Notes: generated by a model not told the origin, from the sequence alone. A stretch of DNA of 64,000 bases from Prorocentrum cordatum (GCA_963575745.1 CAUYUJ010014593.1:1073834-1137833), one strand, 5' to 3'. Counted from the first letter of the stretch, positions 52,987 through 64,000 are shown. Translations and numbers: made by a program.

Positions 52987-54141
52987 GTGCTTGACGACGG
53001 CCTTGGCAATACAGATTTGAGACAAGGAACCATAGAGCTGCGAGAGCGATTGGTCATGGAGTGGTTTTCTCTTTGGCAGTTGGACCCTCGGCTACATCAA
53101 CGTATCAAGATTGCCTGGGGCAAGGTCGAGGCCCAACTCCTCGAGAAGGGTACGCGCAGATGGTCATACGTCAAAGGGCCCACTGCCACGATCCAAGCCA
53201 CGCTCGTGGGCATCGGTTGAATACCCCTGAAGGCCGCTGAATGGGGACGGCCGCTACCCGACGGACAGCAGGCTTGGCTCATCCGCAGCACCAGCGCCGA
53301 CGACTATACCGTCAGGACTGGGAGCACATGGCCATCCTGGGAGACATCACCAGCGACATACGCAGGCTCTACTGGCGCAAGGCGGCCAACGACGAAGACG
53401 GTGAGGATCTTCAAGAGCGAACAAATCTCCGGCGCATGCGACGTGAAGAACGGCGAATTCTGCAAGTTGCAGACACAAGTGCGGTAGCCCTCAACCTGGT
53501 CGTGATGGCGGGCAGCCAGTGGACACGCTCGAGACGGAAGAAAGCAGGGGTATGCGCTCAGCATTGTACTCTTCTGCCCACGCTGTGGAGCGGCAGAAGG
53601 AACCCTTCGCCACAAAATGTGGAAGTGCGAAAAGAACACAGGACATGAGGACTTCGTGAAGTCTGAGAAGCTCATCCATCAGGCTTTGGCGCAGATGGAT
53701 TCTGAAGCGTCATGTTGGCCGAGGGGCCTCCCGCCCGCATACCTTACGCACCCGAATTTCGATCAGGACCTCGTCGCCACTTTCAGCTGCAATTCTCATC
53801 GAACCGGCTTCGCCGAATGCGCTGAGGCCGGCAGTATCTGTTTAGGAGGCGGCTCGGGGGGCAAGCACTCGGATGACCCGAGGAGGCGGCGCTGCGGAGC
53901 AGCCATTGTAGGCCTCACCCAGAACGAAGGCGTGGGGTGGACGGTTGGTGAGGCTCTGGGGGCCCTCCGGGTGGGCAAGTTGCAGACTGTCCCCTTAGCC
54001 GAAATCTTGGCCTTCTGCCTCGCTCTAGAATCGGTGCCTGCTGTTGAAGTCAAGCTTGTCACTGCTCAGTGGAACCTGGCAAACAATTGGAGTAGGAGAT
54101 TCCAGAGACATAACCCCACAGGAATCAACGAAGATCTCTGA
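52987..54141 (+). pseudogene. LINE 3' fragment: connector, zinc finger, RNase H
   Basis: Plus-strand frames: RRWSYVKGPTATIQATLVGI (52987-53220), a connector seen after RT in some dinoflagellate LINEs; then FCPRCGAAEGTLRHKMWKC (53576-53632), a CxxC...HxxxxxC finger; then GSICLGGGSGGKHSDDPRRR and GKLQTVPLAEILAFCLALE (to 54141), the RNase H part. The first RNase H Asp is replaced (GGGSGG for DGSGG) and the VSDC-type motif reads VTAQ, so it is dead. RT and EN are absent. Frames change at about 53220, 53560 and 53640. Confidence 0.7.
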
Positions 54142-54950
54142 AGCTGGGCCCTAGTGGCCTGGAGGCACCGTTCTCACCCTGTCCAATTCCAGTGGTTTCC
54201 GTCCTACCAGGACGAGAATGTTGCGCAGCTCGGCACTAGGGAACAGTAACAATTTTTCGCCACGCCTGTACGGACATCTGGGCGGGGGAGGCGGCGGAGC
54301 GGGCTTGGGACGGGACGGAAGGGCGGCGTCCTGACACAGACTCGGTGGACACCACAGCAGCCTTGATACGGCGCCGAGCGCGTGGTGCGCTGGCGCGTGC
54401 AGCGGATGCAGAGGAGAAGACGGCAGCAGAAAGGCCAACTCCATTTGGTCCGAAACCCGGGAAAGCCGATACAGCCATCCCGAGCTCGACCCACTTGCTC
54501 GAAGCAACAGGAGGTCGGTTCTGGTGGGGCACTGCTTGTCAGCAGGATCATTCGAGATGCAAGGTCAAAGAGTTTGCCGCCACGTCATGTTCTGGCCACC
54601 CAACTAACATCGAATTTAGGGGGATGTGCGGTGGGAAGGGGCAGAGCTGCGCCAACCGCCACAGGACGCAGGCCCACCGAACGCATGCACCCCTCCCACA
54701 GGCTCCCGTTTGTGGACAAATGGCTGCTTTAGGTTTGTGCTGACTGTGAGCTGTACGCCAACATCGTCCCCAAGCATCTTGCTGGTCAGTGTGGGTGGCG
54801 TACACCCCGAGATTCGGAGAACCTCGTCCGTCTATCCCGAGGTTTGTTTCCCGCGAGGCCCCCCCCAAAACGATCTTGGAGGCCCTCTGCGCCCGAGACG
54901 AGTCGAACTGACGAATGATGCACGACTCCAGACGCACGGAGGACCCATGA
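54142..54950. other. Possible further decayed LINE 3' end
   Basis: Plus frames near 54600-54780 contain ERMHPSHRLPFVDKWLL and, after a stop, CADCELYANIV, reminiscent of the Cys/His segment that ends some RNase H-bearing LINE proteins. Too weak to assign. Confidence 0.3.
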
Positions 54951-54954
54951 GTCC

Positions 54955-55040
54955 TCTTCCTCGTCCTCCTCCTCCTCCTCCCTCCTCCTCCTCCTCCTCC
55001 TCCTCCTCCTCCTTCTCCTCCTCCTTCTCCTCCTCCACTC
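54955..55040. repeat. CCT pyrimidine tract
   Basis: CTCCTCCTC array preceding copy 2 of the composite repeat. Confidence 0.85.
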
Positions 55041-55044
55041 TCTT

Positions 55045-55705
55045 TCCTTATACATCCATGTCGCACCCCGAGGCTAGTTTTAGGACGGGCTGGGCGTTTC
55101 GCATGAGACTTCCTCACACAAATTATGGCCCTGACGCTTACGTAAACATTGGCAGCAACTTCACAGATGGAGGGCGGATCGCATTCAAAGTATGCTTCTC
55201 GCCTGAGCGCCGCGCACATTCGTTCTAACACATGGCAAGCGTTTCACGGATTGAGAGCGGGCCGTTGTCAAAACGTTGCAAGAGTTTCACGGGTTGAGGG
55301 CGGCTGTTTTTCAACATGTGGCTCTCGCCTGAGCGCCGCGTATATTCGTTCTTAAAATTCGCAAGAGCTCCAAGGATTCCAACAATCAGCGTACCAGAAA
55401 TGATGTGTTGGATGGGTTCAAGATTATGAGGGTGCAACGGTTACGTTGATTCGCGGTGTTGAAGCCCGTGGTGTTGAAGTCCCAGGAATGCCGTTCTGGC
55501 ACGATTGAGGATCGCCAAGACGCAACAGTCAGGTTGATCCGTGGCGTTGGAATCCCGAGAACGATGCTTTGGCATGCTTCAGCGTCTCCAAACGGTTGTC
55601 TTCAAACGAGGCAGTTCCCCCTGATGGAAATGAACCAAGAGGGAGCTTGGATTTCTTCCAACATCGTTGATGACTCTTGGGCTTACACTGGTCCTCCTCC
55701 TCCTC
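55045..55705. repeat. Dispersed composite repeat, copy 2
   Basis: GTCGCACCCC...GACGGGCTGGGCGTTTCGC, two to three ~85-bp units (TCTCGCCTGAGCGCCGCGCA, GGAGGGCGGATCG), TTCTGGCACGATTGAGGATC, CGCAACAGTCAGGTTGAT and CGTTGATGACTCTTGGG. Block order equals 51900-52710 with one fewer 85-bp unit. Distance between copies about 3.1 kb. Confidence 0.75.
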
Positions 55706-55979
55706 GTTCCTCCTTGACTGGAGGAGCAGGGTGGGCGGAGCTCCTGCTCGCGGCCCTCCGCCTTGCCTGGCCATGTTCGGGACCAGGGCGCCCTGGACGC
55801 GGGGTCCCAGTGCCACCCCAGGAGCGCGCCCAAAAGGCGCGCCCCGCCCAATCGGTGGGACAATGGCCGTCAAAACTCCAATCAGCGGGTACGTTTTCCG
55901 GGTCACTGAATGCGTCAATTCACTCTTCAGGTTCCCGCGCGTGCGATGGGCAACCGAGGCACGAGGTGCAAACAGAGAC

Positions 55980-56250
55980 AATACTAGTAATGATGGTAAT
56001 GCTACTACCAACAATAATACTAGCAGTGCTAATGGTGGTGATGATAACAACAACATATGACAACCAATACTACGAAGTCCAACACCATTATTCGGATCAT
56101 ATTAACCAACAGAAAAACCAATACCAAGAAAACTACTGCCAACACTATTCCGAGTACAACTAATACTAGCATTCGCACTAACAATCACACTACTACTACT
56201 ACTAATAGTCGCACTACTAATACTACTAATACACGAACTATGGTTAATAC
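55980..56250. repeat. Degenerate ACT/AAC trinucleotide array
   Basis: ACTAATA, CTACTACTA and AACAATA words over about 260 bp, ending in ACTACTAATACTACTAATAC. Confidence 0.7.
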
Positions 56251-56457
56251 TATTACAATTCATGATCTGAGAATGAATAATGCAACAGTAATGTAGTATG
56301 AGTCAATATAAGAAACATGCGAATAAGCATAATGACATATACCTTTTTCAAGCAGTCCAAATTGACCTCCTCCTCCCTCCTCCTGTTCCTCCTGATGTTC
56401 TTTTCTTTTGCCAAGCCAAGATCGGTCATCGTCGGTCGCCTCTGACTGGCAACGGTC

Positions 56458-56646
56458 AGCGGGGGGACTGGCACAGGGGGGCAGCATCGACCCAGAACCG
56501 GCGAGACCTCGTCGATTGATCGGCGATGGGCCCCTGATAGCGAGACCGCACCTTCTCGGGCAGGTTGGGGCTATCGGGCCCTCATCGGCGATCAATGGAC
56601 GTTTGGGGGTCGATGCACCCCCCACCCCTATGCCTATCCCCCCGCC
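56458..56646. repeat. Fold-back (MITE-like) element, copy 2 (inverted)
   Basis: Outer arms CAGCGGGGGGACTGGCACAG and its counterpart at 56615-56646; inner arms ATTGATCGGCGATGGGCCCC (56513-56532) and GGGCCCTCATCGGCGATCAA (56576-56595). GGTTGGGGCTATC and GGGGGTCGATGCA match, in inverted orientation, the element at 1518-1724. Confidence 0.75.
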
Positions 56647-56674
56647 AAGTTCTGCCCTCGGCCCTCGAGGGCAG

Positions 56675-57035
56675 ATCTTGGAGGAGGAGGAGGGGGAGCA
56701 GGAGGAAGAGCATGAGGAGGAGGAGCAGGAGGAGGAAGAAGAGGAGGAAGAGCAGGAGGAAGGGCAGGAGGACGAGGAAGAGCAAGAGGAAGAGCAGGAG
56801 GAAGAGCAGGAGGAAGATCAGGAGGAAGAGCAGGAGGAGGACGAGGACGAGCGGGAGGAAGAGCAGGAGGAGGAGGAGGAGGAGCAGAAGGAGAAGGAGG
56901 AGAAGCAGCAGCAGGAGGAGGACGAGGACGAGGAGGAGGAGGAGCAGCAGGAGGAGGACGAGGAGGAGGAGGAGGGGGAGAAGGAGGAGGAGGAGGAGGA
57001 GGAGGAGGAGGAGGAGGAGGAGGAGGAGGAGGAGG
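56675..57035. repeat. GGA/GAG/AAG microsatellite
   Basis: 360 bp of GGA with GAA and GCA variants. Gives a poly-Glu plus ORF of 334 codons and antisense poly-Pro; neither is annotated as a gene. Confidence 0.9.
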
Positions 57036-57714
57036 GACGACCTTCATTCCCAGCCGAGAGAAGCAGAGGGGGGCGCAAAGCTGGAGGCTTACCGAGGTTA
57101 TCGTCGCCCCCGAGCCTCCTCCGCCAGCCTGCCTCCCCCCCGCCAAGGTCTGCCCTCCGCCCTCGAAGTGGTCCAGGGGCAGAAGTCTCCCCCGAGCGTC
57201 CTTCAAGGGGTGCCACCGCCGTGGGCCTCCGGGGGCCTCCAGAGACCTCCAGAGTGCGCGACGGGAGGCCTCCGGGGAGCCTCTGGGCCAGGAGGCAGCT
57301 GCTGGGAGGTGGTCGTTGGAAGGATGAAGGAGGATTAAGCCCTCATTGGGGGCTACTGCGCCAAATTAGGCCGCGGATGACGCGCGGGATGAAGCGGGAT
57401 TCAGCGGGATGAAACGGGATTAAGCTGGCTTCAGCCGGACTCGGACCAGGGCAGAGTCAGAACCTGACCTCCCAGGAGCTGCATTCGAACTCTGGGGATC
57501 AAAAATCCAAGAGATCCGACGCTCGGGCAAAAACTAGAGCGGCCGGTTCTTGACCGTTTCCAGCCTCCAGGGGTCCCTGTCCCCCGCCCCCATCCGCCCC
57601 CTCCCTCCTCGCCGCCCGCCAGGAAGAGCAGCCGCGCGGCACCGCCCAGGGGCGCGTCGGCCAGCGCCCCGGGCGAAGCCGCCGCGCCGGCGTCGAGGCA
57701 GGCCTGCGGGCGGG
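57036..57714. other. No recognised gene
   Basis: Contains GGCCTCCGGGGGCCTCC-like words near 57220-57280 and GGGATTCAGCGGGATGAAACG near 57390-57425. No domain. Confidence 0.35.
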
Positions 57715-57715
57715 G

Positions 57716-57758
<43 letters not shown>

Positions 57759-57776
57759 GTCTCGTCGGTCTCGTCG

Positions 57777-57820
<44 letters not shown>

Positions 57821-57830
57821 TCAGTCGTGC
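57715..57830. repeat. GTC microsatellite
   Basis: Two (GTC)n blocks joined by TCGGTCTCG. Same motif as 50697-50775. Confidence 0.9.
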
Positions 57831-59183
57831 ATGTCGTGGCGCCGTCGTCGTCGCCGTCGTTGCCGTCGACCTCGTTGTCGTCGTTTCCTCGGTCACGTGT
57901 TTGTTTCTTCCTCGCTTGGGGCTTTCCTCTGTGTGCCTTCGCTTTCTTCGGTAAGGGGAGAGTCCCGCCGATGTGATGTCCACGCTCGTGCTGACACTAA
58001 CCGTGGTTGTGGTGCCAATGCCGCTCCGAAGTTTGGAAGGCCGGCTGGTTCCCTGCCTCCCGTCGTCCAGCTCGAGCTCGAGACAAACGCCTGCACATGA
58101 TGATTCAAAAAGGATGAATGCAGTCGGGGCCAGTCGGAAGGATGCAAGGTAAGGGTGCAAGGCCCGTGGTCTTACAAGATACATCACTTGGCCAACGAGA
58201 GCTGGTCGGCTGAGGCAGAAACATCAAGGGTGCACATCAAACCCGTGACAAAACTACGGTTTGCAAGCGTGGGCCCCAAACTGTGCGTAATTGTACGGTG
58301 GAGTTGACCGCTGTGTGGTGTAATCAATGTGGTGGAAATAACTACTGTCCGCTAGTGAGTTGTCAACTCCGCTCCGCACACATTCAGCCCGCTCTCCCAT
58401 CCGCAACTTGTCTTGCACAACCCATGCGGCCGCGATTGCGGTGATGCCTTGCCGCTGGCTGGCGCATCCCTGCGGCTGTGTTCGCGCCCGCAAGCTCGCG
58501 CGCAGAAGCAACCAGCTGGTTCGGCCCAGCCGATGCGGCCGCGATGGCGTTTACCGACGGGAGTTTCCCAGCGCGTCTCACAGGCCACGCTGGCGCGCGG
58601 GCGCTTCAATGCACGTGGGTGACTCGGGCGGGCGCGGTATCATGATGACGTCGGCAGCGACGGCGACGATGATGATAGTAACGATGGGAGTGGCGATGGT
58701 GACGACGACGCCGGCATGGCCAATGACGGCGCCGATGGTGTTAACGATGACGATGATGATGTCCATGTGTCGGTGATGAAGGTGGTTGAATGGTGATGGC
58801 AACGGTGGCGGCGATTGTCGATGACGGCGACGTGATTCGGCGGCACTGATGAGGGTGATGGTGGGGAAGTGCTCGCGAGCGGAAATGCCAGAAACCTGAC
58901 GGTTTCAGGTGAAGAGACTTGGTTCTAAAGATGCTTTGGGAAATCCCTATCTTGAGACGCCGTGGAAACCACATGGTGTTGGCAGGGCTCCGACGCGCGC
59001 GCGCTCGGCGGCGCGCGCGTGCGGCCCGCACTGTACTATCCGAAACGGGTGTGTGCACTAGGCGCATGCTGCATCAGCGCAGGTGCGCCGCGCCGTGACA
59101 TGCGGATGCCGCTTCTGGACGAGAGGGTTCGACTCATACGGTTGTCTCATGGTTTGACGGCATGCGCGCGGACAGACGACGAG
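57831..59183. other. No recognised gene; GAT/GAC-rich stretch
   Basis: Short frames only. GACGATGATGAT-type words at 58640-58760 give spurious His/Arg/Asp frames. Confidence 0.4.
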
Positions 59184-59345
59184 TATGGAGGAGGAGGGAG
59201 GAGGAGGAGGAGGAGGAGGAGGAGGAGGAGGAGGAGGAGGAGGAGGAGGAGGAGGAGGAGGAGGAGAGGGACGAGGAAAAGGAGGACGAGGAGGATGATG
59301 ATGATGATGATGAGGAGGAGGAGGAGCTGATGAGGAGCTGATGAA
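59184..59345. repeat. GGA then GATGAT microsatellite
   Basis: (GGA)n at 59184-59265, (GAT)n at 59295-59312, then two GAGCTGATGA words. Confidence 0.9.
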
Positions 59346-59634
59346 TGGCAACTACGTGGTGCAAGCTTGTTGACGGGAGAACCTTTGTGGTCTGAGCTGA
59401 TGAGTTGGCAACTGTGGGGTGCAAGCTGTGGTGTGCAAGCTTTGTCGTGTGAGCTAGCTGGTGAACTGGAGATGGAAGCTACGCGGTGCAGGCGGGGCGA
59501 TGCAAGGTATGAAGGGGTAGGAGGGGTAGGAGGGGTAGAAGGAGGAGGGGGAGGAACGGAACGGAACGGAAGACCCGAAGGGGAGTGCACCGCACTAAAC
59601 GTCGATCAACACTTCTGATCAAAACTTGGGATCA
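59346..59634. other. 3' flank of LINE D, no gene
   Basis: Contains TGTGG(T/G)G(T)GCAAGCT three times near 59355-59440 and GGGGTAGGA three times near 59515-59535. Confidence 0.4.
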
Positions 59635-60944
59635 CTAGAGGGGGCGGGCCGACTTGGCCTGCTCCTTTAAGCGAATCCTTTCACAGAGAGCCGACATACG
59701 CTGCTCATGCGAGGGGGCCACGAGGGAGCTCGAGTGTGAGGTCCTGACCACCGTTGGAGGCTCGGGGTCAGGAGGGGCGGCGGACAGGCCAAGCCTAACA
59801 AGCGGGACCGCACCATCGATGGCTGCCCGAACTCTTGGGTTCGGGCAGTGGCCCTTCCTGAACTCAACCAAAATCTCCAACCTCTTTCGTGGCGGAACCT
59901 CGCACTGACGGCTGAGCTTTAAACCCCGCCCCTGTGACCACCCCCCGCAGCGTATACAGAGAATCTGCTCCTTGGACGAGCGCCGACGCGACACCGAACC
60001 GCCAGCATTCGAGGGCGATCTAGCCATGGCGACGAGCTTATGGCCCATGGGATCTCGGAGCAAACCTCGGAGGAATGGCGGCGGCCCCCTTAAACCATCC
60101 ATCGGGGCAGAAACGAGACTGCCTTCAGCAACTTTGAAGCACCTCCTGCACTGAAGACCAATCTCATTATTTTTCCAATCGCGCCGCGACACGTGTCGCC
60201 GTGATCGAGGGGCGCTGATTGCATGGGGCCTTGCCCATCGCGCCTCATTATCAAAAAGAGGAAACACCTGCGCCGCAAGCTTGATGAAATCCCCAGCTCG
60301 CTCGCCAGCTAAACATAAATCTTGAGTGAACTCTGGCAACGGAGCCGGGTGCTTACTGGGACCATCTTTGGCATGGCTATCAGCAGCAGCATTCGCAACA
60401 GCAAAGAGCTTTTCTTCACCCTCAAGGCTCTGGATCTTAGCCTCCTCGCGGTGAGCCTTGACGCGCCGAATTGTCTGCATCCTGGCTGTGCCTTCAAGCT
60501 GATGCGCGACTGCACGCACTCCAGCGAACTTGCTGGAGAGGGAAAGCTGATCTTGCACATTCTTGTGAGAAGCCTGATCGCAGCCTGACAGTCAGCGCCT
60601 AGCACAGCAGGGCGCGTTGCTATCTGTCCGCGCATTGCAATGCCGCAGTGCTCAGCCATTGCTGGAGTCTGCGGCAAAACCCCTGGAACGATGCCGTTGA
60701 CTATCGCGACGGGGTCCTCTCCTTCATCAGGGCAAACTGCTACAGCCCAGGCCGCTCGCTGCAACGGTCGAATCCAAGGCTTAGTGGTCGAACCGTCCGA
60801 GTCTACACGCAAAGCGGCCTGGGGGGTGGGACCTGCGATCGTTTCTGGGTCCATGTCGAGCGCGTTGCCATTCCCATCATACAGAGAAACCTCATTCGAC
60901 ACCGATGGGCCTGGCAGCGCGCTATCTTCATACACGTGCGCCAT
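59635..60944 (-). pseudogene. LINE D RNase H domain, frame-shifted
   Basis: The frame from 60944 contains ALRVDSDGSTTKPWIRPLQR (first Asp in VDSDGS), AEHCGIAMRG (Glu) and AVLGADCQAAIRLL (third Asp). A shift near 60540 leads into VKAHREEAK and AVANAAADSHAKDGPS (fourth Asp motif, NEAADSxAK-like). All four acidic positions look occupied, but the two halves are in different frames. The remaining ~250 codons to 59635 contain CIRCGGWSQGRGLKLSRQC, a possible C-terminal zinc-binding segment. Confidence 0.7.
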
Positions 60945-61568
60945 CGAGTGAAGATCCGGTTGTCTGGATTATCGCGCGCAGCGTTGAGGAGGGACTCGGG
61001 CGCCTCAGCCGCCGCGCGCGCATCCGGAACTCGCTGGAGCTGGCAAGTATATTGCCTATGGTGGACTGTGTCTGGCTCACCACACTGGCACAAACCGTCG
61101 CGCAAGTATCCCGGCCGCGTCGCGCGATCATTCGTCCACAGTCCACCCCATGCGCAGCTCTGAACAATATACTTTTGGTACCGGTTTAACTTTCCTAGCT
61201 TTTGGCCCCGCGGCGTCTCGAATCAGGTCGAGGGTGGCCCTGGTCCCAGGGGCAAAACCGAGCTTCCGAGACAAATCTAACTCTCGCTCTCTTTGCAGTC
61301 CAGCCTCCAACTGGTCTGTTAAGAGTGCTGGGGGAGTGACAGACAGATCTATCTTCAAACCGTTGTGATCAATCCAGGACAGCGGGCCTTCAGCTCGCCA
61401 TTCCGCGCGTCTTAAACTCAAGACAGCCCGAGAAATTGGCCCTTGTGACATGTTCCACGAGGGGCACTCTAGGGGGCGCGCTAGGGGCTTGGACAACTCC
61501 CAAAGCTTTAAAAGCTCGGCGTGTGAGACCAGTGACAGATCAGGACGCCGCGAAGCAGTCCATGTCAT
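60803..61568 (-). pseudogene. LINE D RT C-terminus and zinc finger
   Basis: The frame 61568-61128 gives PISRAVLSLRRAEWRAEGPL and SWIDHNGLKIDLSVTPPALL, a connector also seen in other dinoflagellate LINEs. The frame from 61105 gives GLCQCGEPDTVHHRQYTCQL (CxC...DT-x-HR-x4-C), a finger commonly located between RT and RNase H. Confidence 0.65.
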
Positions 61569-61895
61569 CCTACACCACTGGAGCGCTGGGGCCGGGCGAA
61601 TCGAGCACTACTGTCACCGAGCAAAACACCCTTAGCCGTGAGCGACACGCCACCGTGGGCAGGCCCTTCACTGCGGGCCATTATTCTCTTAAGGCCCAGC
61701 CACTCCGAGGCTGTGAGACCCGAGACTTCAGCCCCGAAACCACAAGCAGGAGCCGCGCCTTGCTTCGAAACCTTCTTAAAAAGGAGTCTCCTTGGGTTCC
61801 TGAAGACGCCTGCGGAGGGCCCGAATTTTCCGAATTCGCTTTTTCATCTGCGCTATGCGGCTCTCCTGCTTCAGACGAGCTCTCTGTGCGCGCCG

Positions 61896-62837
61896 TCAAA
61901 CGCCTGCTGATTCATCGACGCCGAGGTACGTCGCTCTCGACTTGCACGCTGATGACGGCAGATGTAGAGCAGCGCGTACATCACGACCAAGCTCTCGAGA
62001 CGTGGATAGAATGGACAGCTTACCTGAATGCAGCTCAGCGTTCAACTTATTGCTGGCTGCTGTGAGCTGTTTCATGACTGCAACTGCAACGGACTTGGCG
62101 ATGACATAATTACTGGGTGAAACATGGATCCCAGTATCGCCGATGTAGTTCTGAAAGTCCACGAAAAGGGGCGCGCTCCACAAACGTGTCGAGCGCGTCC
62201 TTAGCATGAACCTTGATGGACAGGTCGCTGTACCCGCCACCTGCAGGCAATCCATGCGTTGCCACCAGCGCCGCGCGCGCATTGTACGACGGCCAAGCCT
62301 GATGATCCGCGGGCAGGACCACATGTTGACCACAAGCTTTCCAGCATGCAAGATAATCAATCGATTGCCACCCGGCGGATTGCCCAACATCGGCATCTGA
62401 ATCCAGCAGAGCTGCTTGGGCAACGTACCGATGGCCTCAGGCGCCGCAGGCAGCAGCGCCAAAATGTGGAGGCCGTCGTCGTCCAGCAGCATGAGGTGCC
62501 GCGGGTGGAAGTTGTCGTAGCTCGTCGCCGTGCCTGCGGGGAAGGATTGGGCAGCGCGCCTGAGGTCATCAGGCTCGAGCAGCGGGCGCATCGAGCGGTC
62601 GGGGATCCAGGGCGTCGTCGCCACCTCGGATGCCCTCCACGAACGTCGGTGCAGGATCTCCTGACTGGATCCCGATTGCCACAGCTGGCGTGGGAATGGC
62701 CTTGACCTTCGTGGTGCGATGGAGCGGCCTCGCCCCTCCACGCGACGCCGTGCGACGCCACTCGGCCCAAGCTGCATTGGAGTCCTTCTCCTGGCCCTTG
62801 ACCGCAAGGGCGACGTCGTCAGCAATCTCTTTAACAA
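61896..62837 (-). pseudogene. LINE D reverse transcriptase
   Basis: Segments: PLLEPDDLRRAAQSFPAGTA, DNFHPRHLMLLDDDGLHILA, QLCWIQMPMLGNPPGGNRLI (fingers), FVDFQNYIGDTGIHVSPSNY (palm; first Asp of YxDD replaced by Gly) and RATYLGVDESAGV. A frameshift or deletion between about 62330 and 62200 removes the usual first catalytic Asp block. Not functional. Confidence 0.65.
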
Positions 62838-62997
62838 AAGACTGAACCTGATCCAAGTCCATCGGGGTGGTGTTGACCGGCGCCCTGGCCTGGGCTATCG
62901 TCGCATCGAGCCCCGCATTCAGTCCCTGCCCAGGATAGGGTGAGATGGCAAACGTCGCAATCTCCTCAGAATGCTGCATTAAATAATATGACTTCGA

Positions 62998-64000
62998 TTA
63001 CAAACATTGCATCGTTGTGAGAGCATTCTGTAACTGTTGCCAGCCTTGCCAAATACCCTGAACATCGCTGGTTCCCTTAGACGGGTAAGTCACGTTGACC
63101 CACCTGGGCTCAGGGTTCCTGGCGTAGGCTCCTGGCTCTCGAAGCTCAGCTCCAGTGTCCTGCGCAACGTACTCAGCAAACGATACTGAAAACTTGCCAT
63201 GCGCTCGTACCATTGCAACATCACTGCTGGGGTCTGCCGCTAGCTCGACGGTGCGCTCCGCAAGCATGCGATGCAGCGACCAGTCGAGAGGCCTGGACAA
63301 TTGTCCAGGCGGCGGCAGAGCAGGCAGCTTGGACGACACAGGGTACACGCAGTGCTGGATCTCGACCCCGTTGCCGACTAACTGCAATGATGTGCCTTCT
63401 TGTGCCGAGACATTACTGAGTGCACGCCGCGATGGCCCCGAACCGTAGCATTGCTCAGGCAGAAGAAATCGATCGTGCTCGTGCCAGTGCCGCCGCGGAA
63501 CGTGACATGGCTGGGGTCGGCTAGGACCAAGTCCGCTTGCTTGGTGAAGAAGGGCTGCTCCAAATCGATGGGTGCCATATTCCAGTCTCCTCCTGTCAGC
63601 GCCGGCTCCGAACATTGGGCCAACAATCTGCCTGCAGTAGCCAATATATCAGCATTGATGCCGACGGGGCAGATGGGATCCTTCATGTACACGTTAAAAG
63701 TCGCAATCGGAGGCCGCCCGACTCTGTCGACGATGACCTGCTGCAGCCCATGTTCCCACAGACATTGCCCGTGCTCAGGGTGTCGAAGGCCGAGAGCGTC
63801 ACGGACAAATGCTGCTGCACCTCATGACGGCACAGAGCCTGCAGTGCGTCGTGCAGGGATGGCTGAACATTTTCATTGCCTGTTTTGCGCCTATGTGTAG
63901 AATGCCTCGATCGTGTCGTCAGTGCAGCCTATCTCCTGGCACATCAGGATGACCGCCTTGGACTTCATCAGTCTGGTCTTCAGCGTCTCCCGACCTCCAG
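62998..64000 (-). pseudogene. LINE D endonuclease, partial
   Basis: From the right edge inward on minus: TLKTRLMKSKAVILMCQEIG (CQE, catalytic Glu), a stop near 63900, then PPIATFNVYMKDPICPVGIN, SEPALTGGDWNMAPIDLEQP (GDWNM in the GDFN position) and TSTIDFFCLSN, SRHKKAH (His motif). The linker to RT follows to 62998 in another frame. Fits an exonuclease-endonuclease-phosphatase domain. The N-terminus is outside the window. Confidence 0.7.

Larger units (their letters stand above)
59635..64000 (-). mobile_element. LINE D: endonuclease, RT, zinc finger, RNase H; runs off the window
   Basis: Minus-strand order: EN (64000 to about 63380), linker (63615-62998), RT (62837-61896), RT C-terminus (61568-61128), CxC..HRxxxC finger (61105-60803), RNase H in two frames (60944-59635). 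This is the I/Jockey-like order with a terminal RNase H. Multiple frame changes, and YIGD where YxDD is expected in RT. The 5' part lies beyond the right edge. Confidence 0.8.

Noticed and set aside
56408-57412. 334-codon acidic protein
   Set aside because: Two thirds is a GGA/GAG microsatellite read as poly-Glu; the rest lacks motifs.
1-64000. tRNA, rRNA or SL RNA genes
   Set aside because: I saw no cloverleaf-compatible A/B box pairs, rRNA core sequences, or intact SL RNA gene (leader followed by a GT donor and Sm site); the leaders present are followed by leader relics and ORFs.

Overview
The window looks like nuclear DNA of a dinoflagellate. The strongest evidence is two clusters of relic dinoflagellate spliced-leader (dinoSL) sequence. 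One, at 43700-43746 on the minus strand, has an exact 22-nt leader followed by 5'-truncated leader copies; the other, at 32917-32976, is more degraded. Such clusters form when trans-spliced mRNAs are reverse transcribed, re-inserted and trans-spliced again. Other features fit: very low gene density, many retrotransposon remnants, abundant GGA/CCT, AT, AGT and GTC tracts, and a Ty1/copia-like element with a methyltransferase-like domain. The species cannot be named from the sequence.

Layout. 1-1.5 kb: 3' part of a multi-pass membrane protein gene open to the left edge, the only non-transposon gene I consider fairly secure. 1.5-19 kb: repeats (a fold-back element, a GC-rich repeat family, a heptapeptide-encoding minisatellite inside a long ORF, a ~305-bp higher-order tandem array, head-to-head hairpins, AT and AGT/ACT tracts). 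19.9-24.0 kb: non-LTR retrotransposon A (minus), with ORF1, endonuclease and RT, disabled by frameshifts and by loss of the catalytic YADD segment. 24.4-27.1 kb: related element B (minus), 5'-truncated but with a nearly intact RT ORF. 27.6-32.1 kb: fragments and one longer copy of a different RT family (minus) with a C-terminal restriction-like endonuclease domain.

32.1-33.0 kb: a retroposed SL-bearing gene copy (minus), head to head with a copia-like element (plus, 33.0-40.6 kb) carrying Gag with zinc knuckle, protease, methyltransferase-like domain, integrase, RT and RNase H, broken by several frameshifts. 42-44.7 kb: two more degraded pieces of the restriction-like-endonuclease RT family, flanking a second SL-bearing retrocopy. 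44.8-52 kb: simple repeats, a 30-bp perfect palindrome, and a ~55-bp satellite split by other repeats. 51.9-55.7 kb: a 0.7-0.8 kb repeat module present twice in direct orientation, with a 3' fragment of an RNase H-bearing LINE between the copies. 56-59.3 kb: a third fold-back element and microsatellites. 59.6-64.0 kb: a LINE (minus) with endonuclease, RT, zinc finger and RNase H, running off the right edge.

Most long reading frames elsewhere come from GGA/CCT and similar tracts and are not counted as genes. Nearly all recognisable coding sequence belongs to retroelements or SL-marked retrocopies, so the window mainly records repeated reverse transcription. All family assignments are by eye; no database search was run.
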